Counted from the stretch's first letter, positions 25,812-36,191 are shown. The stretch: DNA of 56,795 bases from Mycolicibacterium sp. J2 (GCF_026240945.1 NZ_JAPFPY010000031.1:1-56795), one strand, 5' to 3'. The notes: a model not told the origin generated them from the sequence alone. A program made the numbers and translations.

Positions 25812-26839
25812 GCGTTGTATACCTTCTTCTTAACCGACTCAAGTGTTACCGGGGTGCCCCGGCGCAGCGACTCGGTGGCCGCCTCGGCCAGCCACGCCAC
25901 CTCCACGGCGTCTTCGACCGTGGCGCCCGCGACCGGCGCACCCTTCACCACAGCAAGGAAACCGGCCAGTTCGGTGCGGAAAGCCTCGGTGAACCGGTCC
26001 ATGAAGAAGTGGTGTGCAGGTCCGGTCGGGAAGCCGGCTGGACCCGCGTTGTCGGGGTCCATGTTCCGCAGTGGGGCACCCTGATCCCAGCCGGCGGCCA
26101 CGCTGTCGTCGAAGCCGTGCACCTCCAGGCGGCAGTCATACCCGCGGGCGTTGTAGCGGGCGTTGGAGACCACGCCGAGGGCGCCGCCGTCGAAGCGCAC
26201 CACCACCGCGGCGGTGTCCACGTCGCCGTACTCGGTGAACAGCGGATCGCCCTGGACCGATCCCGTGGCGTAGACCTCGACCGGGTTCTGGCCGGTGATC
26301 CAGCGGATGACGTCGAAATCGTGTACGGCGCAGTCCCGGAAGATGCCGCCGGAGCCCTTGATGTAGTCCATCGGCGGGGGAGCGGGATCCATGGTGGTGC
26401 TGCGCACCGTGTGGATACGGCCGAGCGATCCGTTGTCGACGGCCCGTTTGGCTGCGGCAAAGGCCGCGTCGAACCGGCGCTGATAACCCACCTGTACCGG
26501 CACCCCGGAGCGGGCGATGGCTTCGGCCACCCGAGCGCTCTCGGCGGCAGTGGCGGCGATCGGCTTCTCGCAGAAGGTCGGGATGCCCCGCTCCACTGCG
26601 GCCAGGGTCAACTCGGCGTGCGCCGGGGTCGCGGCGGCCACCACCACACCGTCCACACCGGAGGCCAGCAGCTCCTCAACCGTGTCGACAGCCTTGGCAC
26701 CGTGCTTGGCGGCGACGGTGGCCGCCACGTCGGCCCGCTCGTCGGTGATCACCAGACCATCCAAACCGTCGAGCGCCGAAAGGGTTTCGGTGTGGAATGC
26801 GCCGATGCGCCCCAGCCCGATAACACCGAGGGTGGTCAT
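25808..26839 (-). CDS. Inositol 2-dehydrogenase-like protein (Gfo/Idh/MocA)
   Basis: A 343-residue dehydrogenase with GVIGLGRIGAFHTETL at the N-terminus, FCEKPIA, and in the C-terminal domain GSGGIFRDCAVHDFDVIRWITG with the catalytic Asp and His (DxxxHDxD). This resembles IolG and scyllo-inositol dehydrogenases. It is cotranscribed with the IolE-like gene (ATGA overlap) and starts within the end of the PhyH gene. Whether it acts on myo-inositol, an isomer or a derived sugar is not decided by sequence. Confidence 0.85.
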   Translation of the reverse strand: MTTLGVIGLGRIGAFHTETLSALDGLDGLVITDERADVAATVAAKHGAKAVDTVEELLASGVDGVVVAAATPAHAELTLAAVERGIPTFCEKPIAATAAESARVAEAIARSGVPVQVGYQRRFDAAFAAAKRAVDNGSLGRIHTVRSTTMDPAPPPMDYIKGSGGIFRDCAVHDFDVIRWITGQNPVEVYATGSVQGDPLFTEYGDVDTAAVVVRFDGGALGVVSNARYNARGYDCRLEVHGFDDSVAAGWDQGAPLRNMDPDNAGPAGFPTGPAHHFFMDRFTEAFRTELAGFLAVVKGAPVAGATVEDAVEVAWLAEAATESLRRGTPVTLESVKKKVYNA

Positions 26840-28023
26840 GGAATTCTCCGTTCTTGCTGTTGGGTGAGAATGGTGTCGAGCTCGTGTGAGCTCAGGTCGT
26901 CGGCCAGTGCGGCCAGCACGATGTCGACCTGACTGAGTGGCGCCAGGCTGCCGATGGGCTGGTCGCTGTCCAGGTTGGTGGGAAAGGCGTAACCCTCGGC
27001 GGTGGCGTTGACCACGTTGCTCAGGTCCCTCGCCGGACGCCCCGCCCGCTTCATGGCGAGAAGCGCCGGGTACACCGCGCGCACCATGGCGGTGCGGTCC
27101 AGCGATTCCATGGCGCGGCCGAACGGTGAGGAGATCTGCAGCAGGTTGGCCATCCGGTTGACATCTGCCGAAACATTCTGACCCGCACCGTGATACAGGG
27201 CGGGGTTGAAGAACACCGCGTCACCTTTGCGCAGGGGCAGCTGGACGTGGTGCGCGGCGAAGAATTCGATGAACTCGGGCCGGTGGAAGGCGATATAGCC
27301 GGCTTCGAAGCGCTGGGAATGGGGTAGCAGCATGGTCGGCCCGCTGGCCACCGGCATATCGCAGTGGGCGACCGCACCCTGCAGCGTCAGGGCGGGCGAC
27401 AGCCGATGCAGGTGCGCCGGATAGTCGGCCAGGTGTTGGGCATCGACGAAGCCGAGGTGGTAGTCGCGATGCGGAACCTGTGCGCTGCCACCGGGGTTGA
27501 CGACATTGACCTGCGAGGTGACCTGGTAGCGCGGCCCCAGCCAGGCCTGTGCCACCAGTGCGAGGGTGTCGGCGGCGTAGTACTGCGCGAACACGTCGGG
27601 GGCGAGCAGTGCGAGCTTTTGTGCGGCGTTCCAGATGCGGTCATTGGCGCCGGCCTTGCCGAAGTGGTCACCGGCAGCACCACCCGCCGCACGCTGGGCG
27701 GCGATCAGTTGCTCGAACGCCGCGCTCGCGCGGTCCACCACGTCGTGGCCGAAGGCGCCCTCGAACACCACGACACCGGGCCCGTCGCTCAGCGCGCGGA
27801 TCAGCTCGGTCTGCAGCCCGCGGCGATCGGAGCCGGCGATGGCGTCGGCTGAATACACCGGCACGTTGTGCCGCACATCGATGGCGTGCGGGTAGTCGGC
27901 CGGGTCAGTGTCGCGCAGCACCTCGGCCTGGAAATCCGTCAGCGAGCAGTCGGATTCGGTGACCCATGTGGATCTGGTGAGTGGTGCGGCCATAGCCGCC
28001 AGTCTTGCTGTGCGCTGTGTCAT
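26836..28023 (-). CDS. Phytanoyl-CoA dioxygenase (PhyH)-family oxygenase
   Basis: About 395 residues with a double-stranded beta-helix of Fe(II)/2-oxoglutarate oxygenases. The iron motif HxD is in VPHRDYHLG and the distal His in LYHGAGQN; the 2-oxoglutarate Arg lies in NRMANLLQIS or shortly after. First gene of the leftward operon with two dehydrogenases and the dehydratase-like gene, divergent from a LacI regulator. ATG 28023 is used; ATG 27993 is an alternative. The context suggests hydroxylation or O-demethylation of a cyclitol or sugar; this is inference. Confidence 0.8.
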   Translation of the reverse strand: MTQRTARLAAMAAPLTRSTWVTESDCSLTDFQAEVLRDTDPADYPHAIDVRHNVPVYSADAIAGSDRRGLQTELIRALSDGPGVVVFEGAFGHDVVDRASAAFEQLIAAQRAAGGAAGDHFGKAGANDRIWNAAQKLALLAPDVFAQYYAADTLALVAQAWLGPRYQVTSQVNVVNPGGSAQVPHRDYHLGFVDAQHLADYPAHLHRLSPALTLQGAVAHCDMPVASGPTMLLPHSQRFEAGYIAFHRPEFIEFFAAHHVQLPLRKGDAVFFNPALYHGAGQNVSADVNRMANLLQISSPFGRAMESLDRTAMVRAVYPALLAMKRAGRPARDLSNVVNATAEGYAFPTNLDSDQPIGSLAPLSQVDIVLAALADDLSSHELDTILTQQQERRIP

Positions 28024-28035
28024 AATCAACGGCGA

Positions 28036-28060
28036 AAAGCCATCAAAAAACCATCATCGA
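28036..28060. promoter_or_regulatory. Candidate operator in the PhyH-lacI divergent region
   Basis: CCATCA occurs twice, at 28040-28045 and 28051-28056, 11 bases apart, around an A-run. Only 45 bases separate the two starts, so a regulator bound here could affect both. It is not a palindrome, so a LacI-type site is uncertain. Confidence 0.3.
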
Positions 28061-28068
28061 AGGCCGTG

Positions 28069-29145
28069 ATGCACCGGTACAAGGTTCGTGAGATCGCGCA
28101 GCAGTGCGGGCTGAGCGAAGCGACGGTGGACCGAGTGCTCAACGACCGGCCCGGGGTGCGGCAGAACACCCGGGCCGAGGTGTTGCAGGCCATCGCCGAT
28201 CTGGACAAGCAGCGGGCTCAGTTGCGGCTCAATGGCCGTCGCTTCCTGGTCGACGTGGTGATGCAGACGCCTCAGCGGTTCTCCGACGCGTTCCGGGCGG
28301 CCATCGAGGCCGAACTGCCTGCCTTCGCTCCGGCGATGCTGCGCGCCCGCTTCCATCTGTGGGAGTCCGGTTCCTCCGCCCAGATGGTCGAGGAACTCGG
28401 CCGGATCAAGGGCAGCCACGGGGTCGTGCTCAAAGCGCAGGACGAACCCGCGGTGGCCGAAGCGGTCGACCGCCTGGTAGCCGCGGGGGTCCCGGTGGTG
28501 ACGTATACGACCGATATCCCCACCAGCGCCCGCTGCGCATACGTCGGGATCGACAATCACGGCGCTGGTGTCACCGCGGCCTATCTCATGAATCAATGGC
28601 TCGGGTCACCGCGCACGCAAGGAGCAGATCAAACCCCGCGCACGCGGGGAGCAGATCAAACCCCGCGCACGCAAGGAGCAGATCAAATCCCGGGCGTGCT
28701 GATCACGCTGAGCCGGACCGTCTTTCGCGGCGAAGGGGAGCGCGAGGTGGGGTTCCGGTCCGGACTGCGGGGCACCGGCAGGGAGATCGTCGAGGTCAGC
28801 GACGGCGACGGCATCGACGCCGCCAACGAGCGATTGGTGCTCGATGCGCTGGAGCGTCACCCCGGGATCGAGGCGGTGTACTCGCCCGGTGGCGGCAATA
28901 CCGCGACGGTCGCAGCCTTCGACACCCTCGGGCGTCGATGCAAGGTGTTCATCGGCCACGATCTGGACGCCGACAATCGGCGGCTGCTGCGGGACGGGCG
29001 CATCTCGGTGGTCTTGCACAACGACCTGCGCGCGGATGCGCGCCTGGCGATGCGGGTGATCTTGGCCCAGCACGGCGCCCTGCCGGCCGAACCCGTCCGC
29101 CCGACGCCCATCCAGGTCGTCACGCCCTACAACGTGCCTGCATAA
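28069..29145 (+). CDS. LacI-family repressor with an in-frame repeat insertion
   Basis: 358 residues. The N-terminal helix-turn-helix (KVREIAQQCGLSEATVDRVL, residues 4-23) and hinge are followed by a sugar-binding domain of the ribose-binding type, with an effector region ending in VISVVLHNDLRADAR-like sequence and PIQVVTPYNVP. Residues about 181-207 are three copies of a 9-residue repeat (PRTQGADQT), encoded by 27-bp tandem repeats at 28609-28689. They fall in the loop after MNQWLG, before the strand GVLITLS, and keep the frame. The gene is divergent from the PhyH operon and probably controls it. Confidence 0.85.
   Translation: MHRYKVREIAQQCGLSEATVDRVLNDRPGVRQNTRAEVLQAIADLDKQRAQLRLNGRRFLVDVVMQTPQRFSDAFRAAIEAELPAFAPAMLRARFHLWESGSSAQMVEELGRIKGSHGVVLKAQDEPAVAEAVDRLVAAGVPVVTYTTDIPTSARCAYVGIDNHGAGVTAAYLMNQWLGSPRTQGADQTPRTRGADQTPRTQGADQIPGVLITLSRTVFRGEGEREVGFRSGLRGTGREIVEVSDGDGIDAANERLVLDALERHPGIEAVYSPGGGNTATVAAFDTLGRRCKVFIGHDLDADNRRLLRDGRISVVLHNDLRADARLAMRVILAQHGALPAEPVRPTPIQVVTPYNVPA
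28609..28689 (+). repeat. Three 27-bp tandem repeats inside lacI
   Basis: The units are 28609-28635, 28636-28662 and 28663-28689, each CCGCGCACGC followed by AAGGAGCAGATCAAA and two more bases. Unit 2 has GGGGAGC in place of AAGGAGC and the last unit ends TC in place of CC. The length is a multiple of three and has no stop in the lacI frame. Sequence and GGAGC-ATCA core resemble the repeat at the start of proB. Confidence 0.9.
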
Positions 29146-29255
29146 GTGGCCTGCTCAGATGCCTGCGTGGGTACCGGCTTGGCCGCGGAATCTGATTCCG
29201 CGCCCATCGCGACTACGATTCCGCGAGAAAGTAAAGACATAAGGAGAACCGTTCG

Positions 29256-30104
29256 ATGACGCCAGAGTTGGTCCCCGGCGTGACCGTGCTGGGCAACCTG
29301 GCAATCGACATCATCGACGGGGCCCCGCCCAGCCCCGGTGGCTGCGCCTCGTTCGCCGGGGTGGCGCTGGAAGCCGTCGAGGTCCTCGGTCACATCGTGG
29401 CGATGGGCGCCCCGGAGGACCACGAGTTGTTCGACGAGGTGCTGGACCGCTTCGGCGATATCGTGCGGTTCCTGCCATCGGACCGCACCAGCGGTTTCCG
29501 CCTCGACTATGACGACACCGACCACCGCCGGATGTCGGTCGATGCGATCGGCCCGGTGTGGACGCCCGCCGATATCGACACCGACGACCCACGCACCACG
29601 TGGATTCACCTCGCCCCGCTGCTGCGCACCGACTTCCCGGCCGGCACGCTGGCCCATCTGGCCGCGCGTGGGCACCGCATCGCCTACGACGGCCAGGGCC
29701 TGGTCCGAGCCGACCGGCTCGGCCCGCTGACGCTGGATCGCAACTTCTCACCCGATCTGCTCCGGCACCTCGACATCCTCAAACTCGCCGAGGACGAGGC
29801 GGTCATCGTCGCCGACGGTGATTTCGATGCCTCGACCGCCGAGTGGCTGGGTGTGCCGGAAATCGTCGTCACCTATGGCTCGGAGGGGTGCGACATCTAC
29901 AAGGACGGCGCGGTGGTCCGGGTGCCCGCGGCGTGGCGGGTGCTGGGCGTACAGACCACCGGTGCCGGCGACATGTTCACCGCCTGTTACGTGGCCAATC
30001 GGGCCGATGGCGCGGACCCGCACCGAGCCGCCGAACTCGCCAGCGAACTGGTGGCCAGGGAGTTGCAGAAGCGCGTCGAGGTGGGGTCGGCGGACCGGGT
30101 GTGA
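29256..30104 (+). CDS. PfkB-family carbohydrate kinase
   Basis: A 282-residue ribokinase-like kinase. It has VTVLGNLAIDII at the N-terminus, a compact substrate lobe (PSPGGCASFAG) and the ATP/catalytic motif TTGAGDMFTACYVA. It is shorter than IolC and ribokinase (about 310-330), lacking part of the lid. AAGGAGAACC precedes the ATG. It follows the LacI gene by 110 bases and may phosphorylate a product of the PhyH/dehydrogenase operon. Substrate unknown. Confidence 0.85.
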   Translation: MTPELVPGVTVLGNLAIDIIDGAPPSPGGCASFAGVALEAVEVLGHIVAMGAPEDHELFDEVLDRFGDIVRFLPSDRTSGFRLDYDDTDHRRMSVDAIGPVWTPADIDTDDPRTTWIHLAPLLRTDFPAGTLAHLAARGHRIAYDGQGLVRADRLGPLTLDRNFSPDLLRHLDILKLAEDEAVIVADGDFDASTAEWLGVPEIVVTYGSEGCDIYKDGAVVRVPAAWRVLGVQTTGAGDMFTACYVANRADGADPHRAAELASELVARELQKRVEVGSADRV

Positions 30105-30426
30105 CGCCCATGCACGCCTGCTAGAGTTGACGGGTGTCAACTTTGATTCCGGCGCGGAAGCGCTGGGCTACTGGCGGGTAGCTAGCTTCTTAGAAATGAC
30201 ATTCTCATTGACGTGATGAACGCCACAAATATCGCGATTCGTGCCGTTCCCCACCTCTGTGAGCTGGATGTTTTTCGCGTAGTTACCCGCGTGTCGTCCG
30301 TTCGTGCTGGCAAAGACACCTTAAGAGAAGTGCAATAATGGTTACCGGTAGTGACACCAAAAATCTTCGACGCAAGGCCTCTCCTCGAAGCAGCCTGAGT
30401 TGATGGGGCGTGAAAGGCAGGGAGTC
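30105..30426. other. Intergenic region before korA
   Basis: 322 bases without a recognisable gene. AGTTGAC and GTCAACT (30125-30131, 30136-30142) form an inverted repeat 20 bases after the kinase stop, either a small terminator hairpin or an operator. The remainder is comparatively AT-rich around 30190-30350 and must contain the korAB promoter; no box could be fixed with confidence. Confidence 0.5.
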
Positions 30427-32351
<1,925 letters not shown>

Positions 32352-32355
<4 letters not shown>

Positions 32356-33431
32356 CCGACCTGATTGGCGCCGACCTGGGCCTGACCGAAGCCCTCACCA
32401 AGACGGCCCTGGTTCCGACCACGGATCAGCCGCAGAAGGGCAAGGACTTCACCAGCGACCAGGAGGTGCGCTGGTGCCCTGGGTGCGGTGATTACGTCAT
32501 CCTCAACACCATCCGCAACTTCCTGCCCGAGCTCGGTCTGCGGCGCGAGAACATCGCGTTCATCAGCGGCATCGGCTGCTCCAGCCGGTTCCCGTATTAC
32601 CTGGAGACCTACGGTTTCCACTCGATTCACGGTCGCGCCCCGACGATTGCCACCGGGCTCGCGCTGGCCCGTCCGGACCTGTCGGTGTGGGTGGTGACCG
32701 GCGACGGTGACTCACTGTCGATCGGCGGCAACCACCTGATCCACGCGCTGCGCCGCAATATCAACATCACGATCCTGCTGTTCAACAACCGGATCTACGG
32801 CCTGACCAAGGGGCAGTACTCGCCGACCTCCGAGGTCGGCAAGATCACCAAGTCCACCCCGATGGGCTCGCTGGACTACCCGTTCAACCCGGTGTCGCTG
32901 GCGCTGGGCGCCGAGGCCACCTTCGTCGGGCGGGCGCTGGACTCCGATCGTGCCGGCCTGACCGAGGTGCTGCGCGCCGCGGCCAGCCACCGCGGTGCCG
33001 CGTTGGTCGAGATCATGCAGGACTGCCCGATCTTCAACGACGGATCCTTCGACGTGCTGCGCAAGGAGGGCTCCGAGGACCGGCTGATCAACCTGCACCA
33101 CGGTGAGCCGATCACGTTCGGTGCCGATGCCCAGTACTGCGTGGTGAAGTCGGGATACGGCCTGGAGGTCGCCAAGACCGCCGATGTGGATGCCGACCAG
33201 ATCGTGGTGCACAACGCCACGCTCGACGACCCGGCCTACGCGTTCGCGCTGTCGCGGTTGTCCGAGCAGAATCTCGAGCACATGGTCACCGGCATCTTCC
33301 GTCAGGTCAGCAAGCCGACCTACGACGACGCGGCCCGGCAGCAGGTTGCCGACGCGCGCGCCGCCAAGGTGGGCGACACCGCTGCGCTGCAGGCACTGCT
33401 TCGCGGTAAAGACACCTGGTCCGTCGACTAG
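32352..33431 (+). CDS. korB: 2-oxoglutarate:ferredoxin oxidoreductase beta subunit KorB
   Basis: 359 residues. It holds the thiamin-diphosphate motif (GDGDSLSIGGNHLIHALRRN, with INITILLFNN downstream) and cysteines for a 4Fe-4S cluster in WCPGCGDY (Cys42, Cys45) and GIGCSSRF. The ATG overlaps the korA stop (ATGA), so the two subunits are translationally coupled. Partner of KorA. Confidence 0.95.
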
Positions 33432-33450
33432 TCACGCTAACGTCATGTAG

Positions 33451-34020
33451 GTGACGTCATCTCCGCCACTGGCAGCAGTTGTGTTGGCAGGCGGGGCATC
33501 CCGCCGCATGGGTAGGGACAAGGCGACGCTGGTGCTCGACGGGCAGACCTTCGTGGAACGCGTCGTCGCGGTGGTGTCTCAGCGGTGTGCGCCCGTGTTC
33601 GTGATCGCCGCACCCGGTCAGGCCCTTCCCGAGCTGCCTGCCGAGATTCTGCGTGACGAGGCGCGCGGTGTCGGCCCATTGTTGGCTACCGCGCGAGGCC
33701 TGCGAGCCGCCGCGGAAGCCGGGGCGCAGCGGGCGTTCGTGTGTGCCGTCGACATGCCCTACCTGTCGGCCGAGTTGATCGACATCCTGGTCGCCGAGCC
33801 TGCAGTGGCCGATGTGGTCTTGCCGTGGGACGGCCGCGATCACTACCTGGCCGGTGTTTACCGGACCCGGCTGGCCGGCACGGCGGCGCAGCTGGTGGCG
33901 GCCGGTGAGCGCAGCATGCGCGCCCTGGTCGACGACACCGTTGGGGTCGACACGCACCGCGTCGTGCTGGACGAGCAACGTGCGCTGGCCAACGTCAACA
34001 CCGCGGCGGACCTCTCCTGA
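33451..34020 (+). CDS. mobA: Molybdenum cofactor guanylyltransferase MobA
   Basis: A 189-residue nucleotidyltransferase that attaches GMP to molybdopterin. The signature LAGGASRRMGRDKATL is at residues 12-27, with the metal site in CAVDMPYLS and the product region LANVNTAADL at the C-terminus. GTG start 19 bases after korB. The position after korB matches the M. tuberculosis order. Confidence 0.9.
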   Translation: MTSSPPLAAVVLAGGASRRMGRDKATLVLDGQTFVERVVAVVSQRCAPVFVIAAPGQALPELPAEILRDEARGVGPLLATARGLRAAAEAGAQRAFVCAVDMPYLSAELIDILVAEPAVADVVLPWDGRDHYLAGVYRTRLAGTAAQLVAAGERSMRALVDDTVGVDTHRVVLDEQRALANVNTAADLS

Positions 34021-34636
34021 CTGCGGTGAATTGCCGTCAGCCGCCACAGCAAATTGTGAATTCTGACGGGTTCTGGCTTGAATTCGGGCGGGTATGTCGT
34101 TATTGGCTTTTATTTCCGACCGATAACCGATGAAATAATTCATTCCGCATCGGAAACTGGACAGGGTGGTCGATGGGAAGGTGGCGCTTCCCGAGGCGAA
34201 AACTGTTGCATCGCAACGGTTCTAACTGTTCGATGCTGCGGTGTGGTTCGGGTGATTCGCCGAAAGGCTCAGTGACACAAGGCGGTAAGTTGTCCTAACT
34301 TCTTACTGGTGCGGACATGGTTTTCGCACTCGTCGGGTCGGGTGGTGAGTCGACCCTCCGGTGGTTGGGTTTTGCCAACGAAATAGACTGAAGTTCCTGT
34401 GGCGCAGCATATTTAGTCGCAGGTCCTATCTCGCTTTCGGCCCTCCGTGTTTGGGCTGATGCCATTCGGAAACGTTGCGGTACAAGACAGTTCGCTGATC
34501 CGTGGCATCGAAGGACGGGTCGCTTCGACCAGCGAACCGTACGAAGGTAAAACCGCAGCTCAGCGTTATCCGAGTCGGCCCAGGTGGCGGAAGCGGGACA
34601 GAGGGTCGAGCGGGCGTGGTCCAGCTCACAAAAATG

Positions 34637-34654
34637 TCGTGAGATGAATCACGA
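34637..34654. promoter_or_regulatory. CRP-like palindrome upstream of rpf
   Basis: TCGTGAgatgaaTCACGA is a perfect palindrome with 6-base arms and a 6-base spacer, close to the CRP consensus TGTGA-N6-TCACA (G/C instead of T/A at the outer position). In M. tuberculosis the cAMP receptor protein is known to control rpfA, which makes a CRP site here plausible. Confidence 0.45.
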
Positions 34655-34865
34655 AATGATTGAGCGCGCCGGTTTCGGGGTTCGGCGTCGATCTTCCGGC
34701 TGACCTGCACAGTTGATACATAGGGAGCATCGTGATCTTCTCGTGATCTTCTCGCGACACGTTCTAGATGTGATGTGACTTCGTCTGGATGGTTTTGTAC
34801 GTTTTCCTCAACTCCCCGACCGGAGCAAATAATTTCACATCAAAACCTGCGTGTGTGCGGGGCTT

Positions 34866-34985
34866 CTGCGGCAAGGCCGCGGAAGCGGCCGGGGCCGATT
34901 TCCCCGGCGAGGCGATCTCGTGCCTCCCGCTGTCGTGCCCGACCGGGCAGGCACGGCCCAAATTCCCGTCTGGGTGATCCAGGCA
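34866..34985 (+). ncRNA. Structured 5' leader of rpf, candidate attenuator
   Basis: Consecutive stems can be drawn: GCGGC-GCCGC (34869-34880), GCCGGGG-CCCCGGC (34888-34908), GAGGC-GCCTC (34909-34926), CGTGCC-GGCACG (34935-34955, with GCCCG-CGGGC inside) and CTGG-CCAG (34970-34982). They are followed at once by an intrinsic terminator and the rpf start. This is the layout of a riboswitch or attenuator. It does not show the conserved blocks of the ydaO (c-di-AMP) motif known from other rpf leaders. No family assigned. Confidence 0.5.
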
Positions 34986-34990
34986 TTCCA

Positions 34991-35016
34991 CGCCCGCTTG
35001 CGCGGGCGTTTCTTTT
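34991..35016 (+). terminator. Intrinsic terminator in the rpf leader
   Basis: CGCCCGC, TTG-containing loop, GCGGGCG followed by TTTCTTTT. It lies about 30 bases before the rpf start codon and inside the only transcript that can reach it, so it should act conditionally. Confidence 0.75.
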
Positions 35017-35043
35017 GGCGCGCGCTTGGCGAGAGGATCGAAG

Positions 35044-35370
35044 TTGAAGAACATCCGCACGACGTTCGGTATGGCCGCCATCGCCGGGGCGCTCGCAGTC
35101 GCGCCCGTGGCCCTGGGGGCGGGTACCGCCAATGCGGACAACGGTGTGAACTGGGATGCCGTCGCGGCCTGTGAATCGGGCGGCAACTGGGCCATCAACA
35201 CCGGAAACGGCTACTACGGGGGCCTGCAGTTCACCATGGGCACCTGGCGGGCCAACGGCGGCAGCGGCTCGCCCCACCTGGCCAGCCGGGAGGAGCAGAT
35301 CCGGGTCGCCAACAACGTGCTTCACTCGCAGGGCATCGGCGCCTGGCCGGTGTGCGGCCGTCGGGGCTGA
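35044..35370 (+). CDS. Resuscitation-promoting factor, short Rpf (first copy)
   Basis: A 108-residue secreted peptidoglycan-cleaving protein. The signal peptide (about residues 1-32) ends in GTANA; the Rpf domain begins at VNWDAVAACESGGNW with the catalytic Glu in CESGG and continues through GGLQFTMGTWRANGG and ends NVLHSQGIGAWPVCG. The conserved Cys pair is present. I chose TTG 35044 because GAGAGG lies 7 bases upstream; no ATG is available before the signal peptide. Nothing follows the Rpf domain, as in RpfC/RpfE-like short forms. Expression is probably controlled by the leader terminator just upstream. Confidence 0.9.
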   Translation: MKNIRTTFGMAAIAGALAVAPVALGAGTANADNGVNWDAVAACESGGNWAINTGNGYYGGLQFTMGTWRANGGSGSPHLASREEQIRVANNVLHSQGIGAWPVCGRRG

Positions 35371-35396
35371 CGCGCACGTCCTATATCAAACACGTC

Positions 35397-35436
35397 ACAA
35401 TGGCGCCGGGTTTTCGACTCCGGCGCCATTGTTTTC
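35397..35436 (+). terminator. Intrinsic terminator after the first rpf
   Basis: ACAATGGCGCCGG (35397-35409) pairs perfectly with CCGGCGCCATTGT (35420-35432) around a 10-base loop, followed by TTTTC. A classical strong terminator, so the second rpf must have its own promoter. Confidence 0.9.
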
Positions 35437-35440
35437 TCAC

Positions 35441-35457
35441 GAATATCGCCAATATTC
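35441..35457. promoter_or_regulatory. Inverted repeat upstream of the second rpf
   Basis: GAATATcgccaATATTC: 6-base arms, 5-base spacer, in an AT-rich stretch about 140 bases before the start. It could be an operator; no regulator is assigned. Confidence 0.3.
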
Positions 35458-35598
35458 ATAGGTCACATAAGAAACCCCTAAAACTTCGGCATCGTCAGTA
35501 ACAGACGATTTCCCCCACCCGAAACACGGGTAACCGCAGTGTCAGAAAGCACTTCAAACACATGCGGAACTCGTGTCACCGGTCGGGGAAGGACCGCA

Positions 35599-36093
35599 AT
35601 GAAGAACATCGGCGTCGCTCTGCAGAAGACTTTCACCCGCATGCTGTGGGTCGTGGCCGCGACCGGTGCCTTCGCCGCCGCACCGCTGACCCTGGCGGCG
35701 ACCGCCAGCGCCGACAGCGGCGTGAACTGGGACGCCATCGCCCAATGCGAGTCGGGCGGCAACTGGTCGATCAACACCGGCAACGGCGCTTCCGGGGGAC
35801 TCCAGTTCAAGCAAGCCACCTGGACCGCCAACGGGGGCGTCGGCGCACCGCACCAGGCCAGTCGCGCCGAGCAGATCCGCGTCGCCGAGAACGTGCTGCG
35901 CACCCAGGGCCTCGGAGCCTGGCCGAGTTGCGGCGCCAAGGGCGCCACCCCCGCCGTCTGGACCACCCCGGCCCCCGCCGGCCAGAACCCGGCCGCCGCC
36001 GGCTGCCAGGCCATCCGGCCCGGTGCCATCCTCGGCATCTTCGACATCCGCAAGATGTGCACCGCGCTCGCCGCCTTCGGGCAGCCCCGCTGA
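35599..36093 (+). CDS. Resuscitation-promoting factor (second copy)
   Basis: A 164-residue secreted Rpf. The signal peptide ends in ATASA; the domain starts VNWDAIAQCESGGNWSINTGNG with the catalytic Glu, then GGLQFKQATWTANGG and NVLRTQGLGAWPSCG. Unlike the first copy it has a C-terminal tail of about 45 residues with a Pro/Ala linker (TTPAPAGQNPAAAG) and two further Cys. ATG 35599 has AAGGA 5 bases upstream. Probably a duplicate of the first copy. Confidence 0.9.
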   Translation: MKNIGVALQKTFTRMLWVVAATGAFAAAPLTLAATASADSGVNWDAIAQCESGGNWSINTGNGASGGLQFKQATWTANGGVGAPHQASRAEQIRVAENVLRTQGLGAWPSCGAKGATPAVWTTPAPAGQNPAAAGCQAIRPGAILGIFDIRKMCTALAAFGQPR

Positions 36094-36191
36094 TGCCCCG
36101 GCCAGGTTGGGATCGGTAGCCGCTTCTCTTACCCACGCTGTCGGAGCCATCGCAGCACCGCGTTGGCCCCGACCAGAGGAGAGAGACAACG

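Larger units (their letters stand above)
34021..35043. other. 1-kb intergenic region with regulatory leader of rpf
   Basis: No convincing gene: short frames exist but lack ribosome sites and family-like sequence. It contains a palindrome resembling a CRP site (34637-34654), a tandem TCGTGATCTTC (34730-34751) and, from about 34850, a run of stable stem-loops ending in an intrinsic terminator (34991-35014). 34021-34180 is notably AT-rich. Confidence 0.7.

Noticed and set aside
28609..28689. CRISPR array
   Set aside because: The units are contiguous, without spacers, and lie inside an open reading frame.
29228..29245. Another IolR box before the PfkB kinase (GTAAAGACATAAGG)
   Set aside because: It lacks the left part TTTGT and overlaps the ribosome site; the resemblance is only to GACAT.
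34021..34700. Small proteins in the gap before rpf (for example 34078-34275 and 34447-34647)
   Set aside because: No ribosome sites, no recognisable sequence, and codon use unlike the neighbours.
34850..35020. ydaO (c-di-AMP) riboswitch in the rpf leader
   Set aside because: The conserved blocks I know for this RNA are not present, so only an unassigned structured leader is reported.
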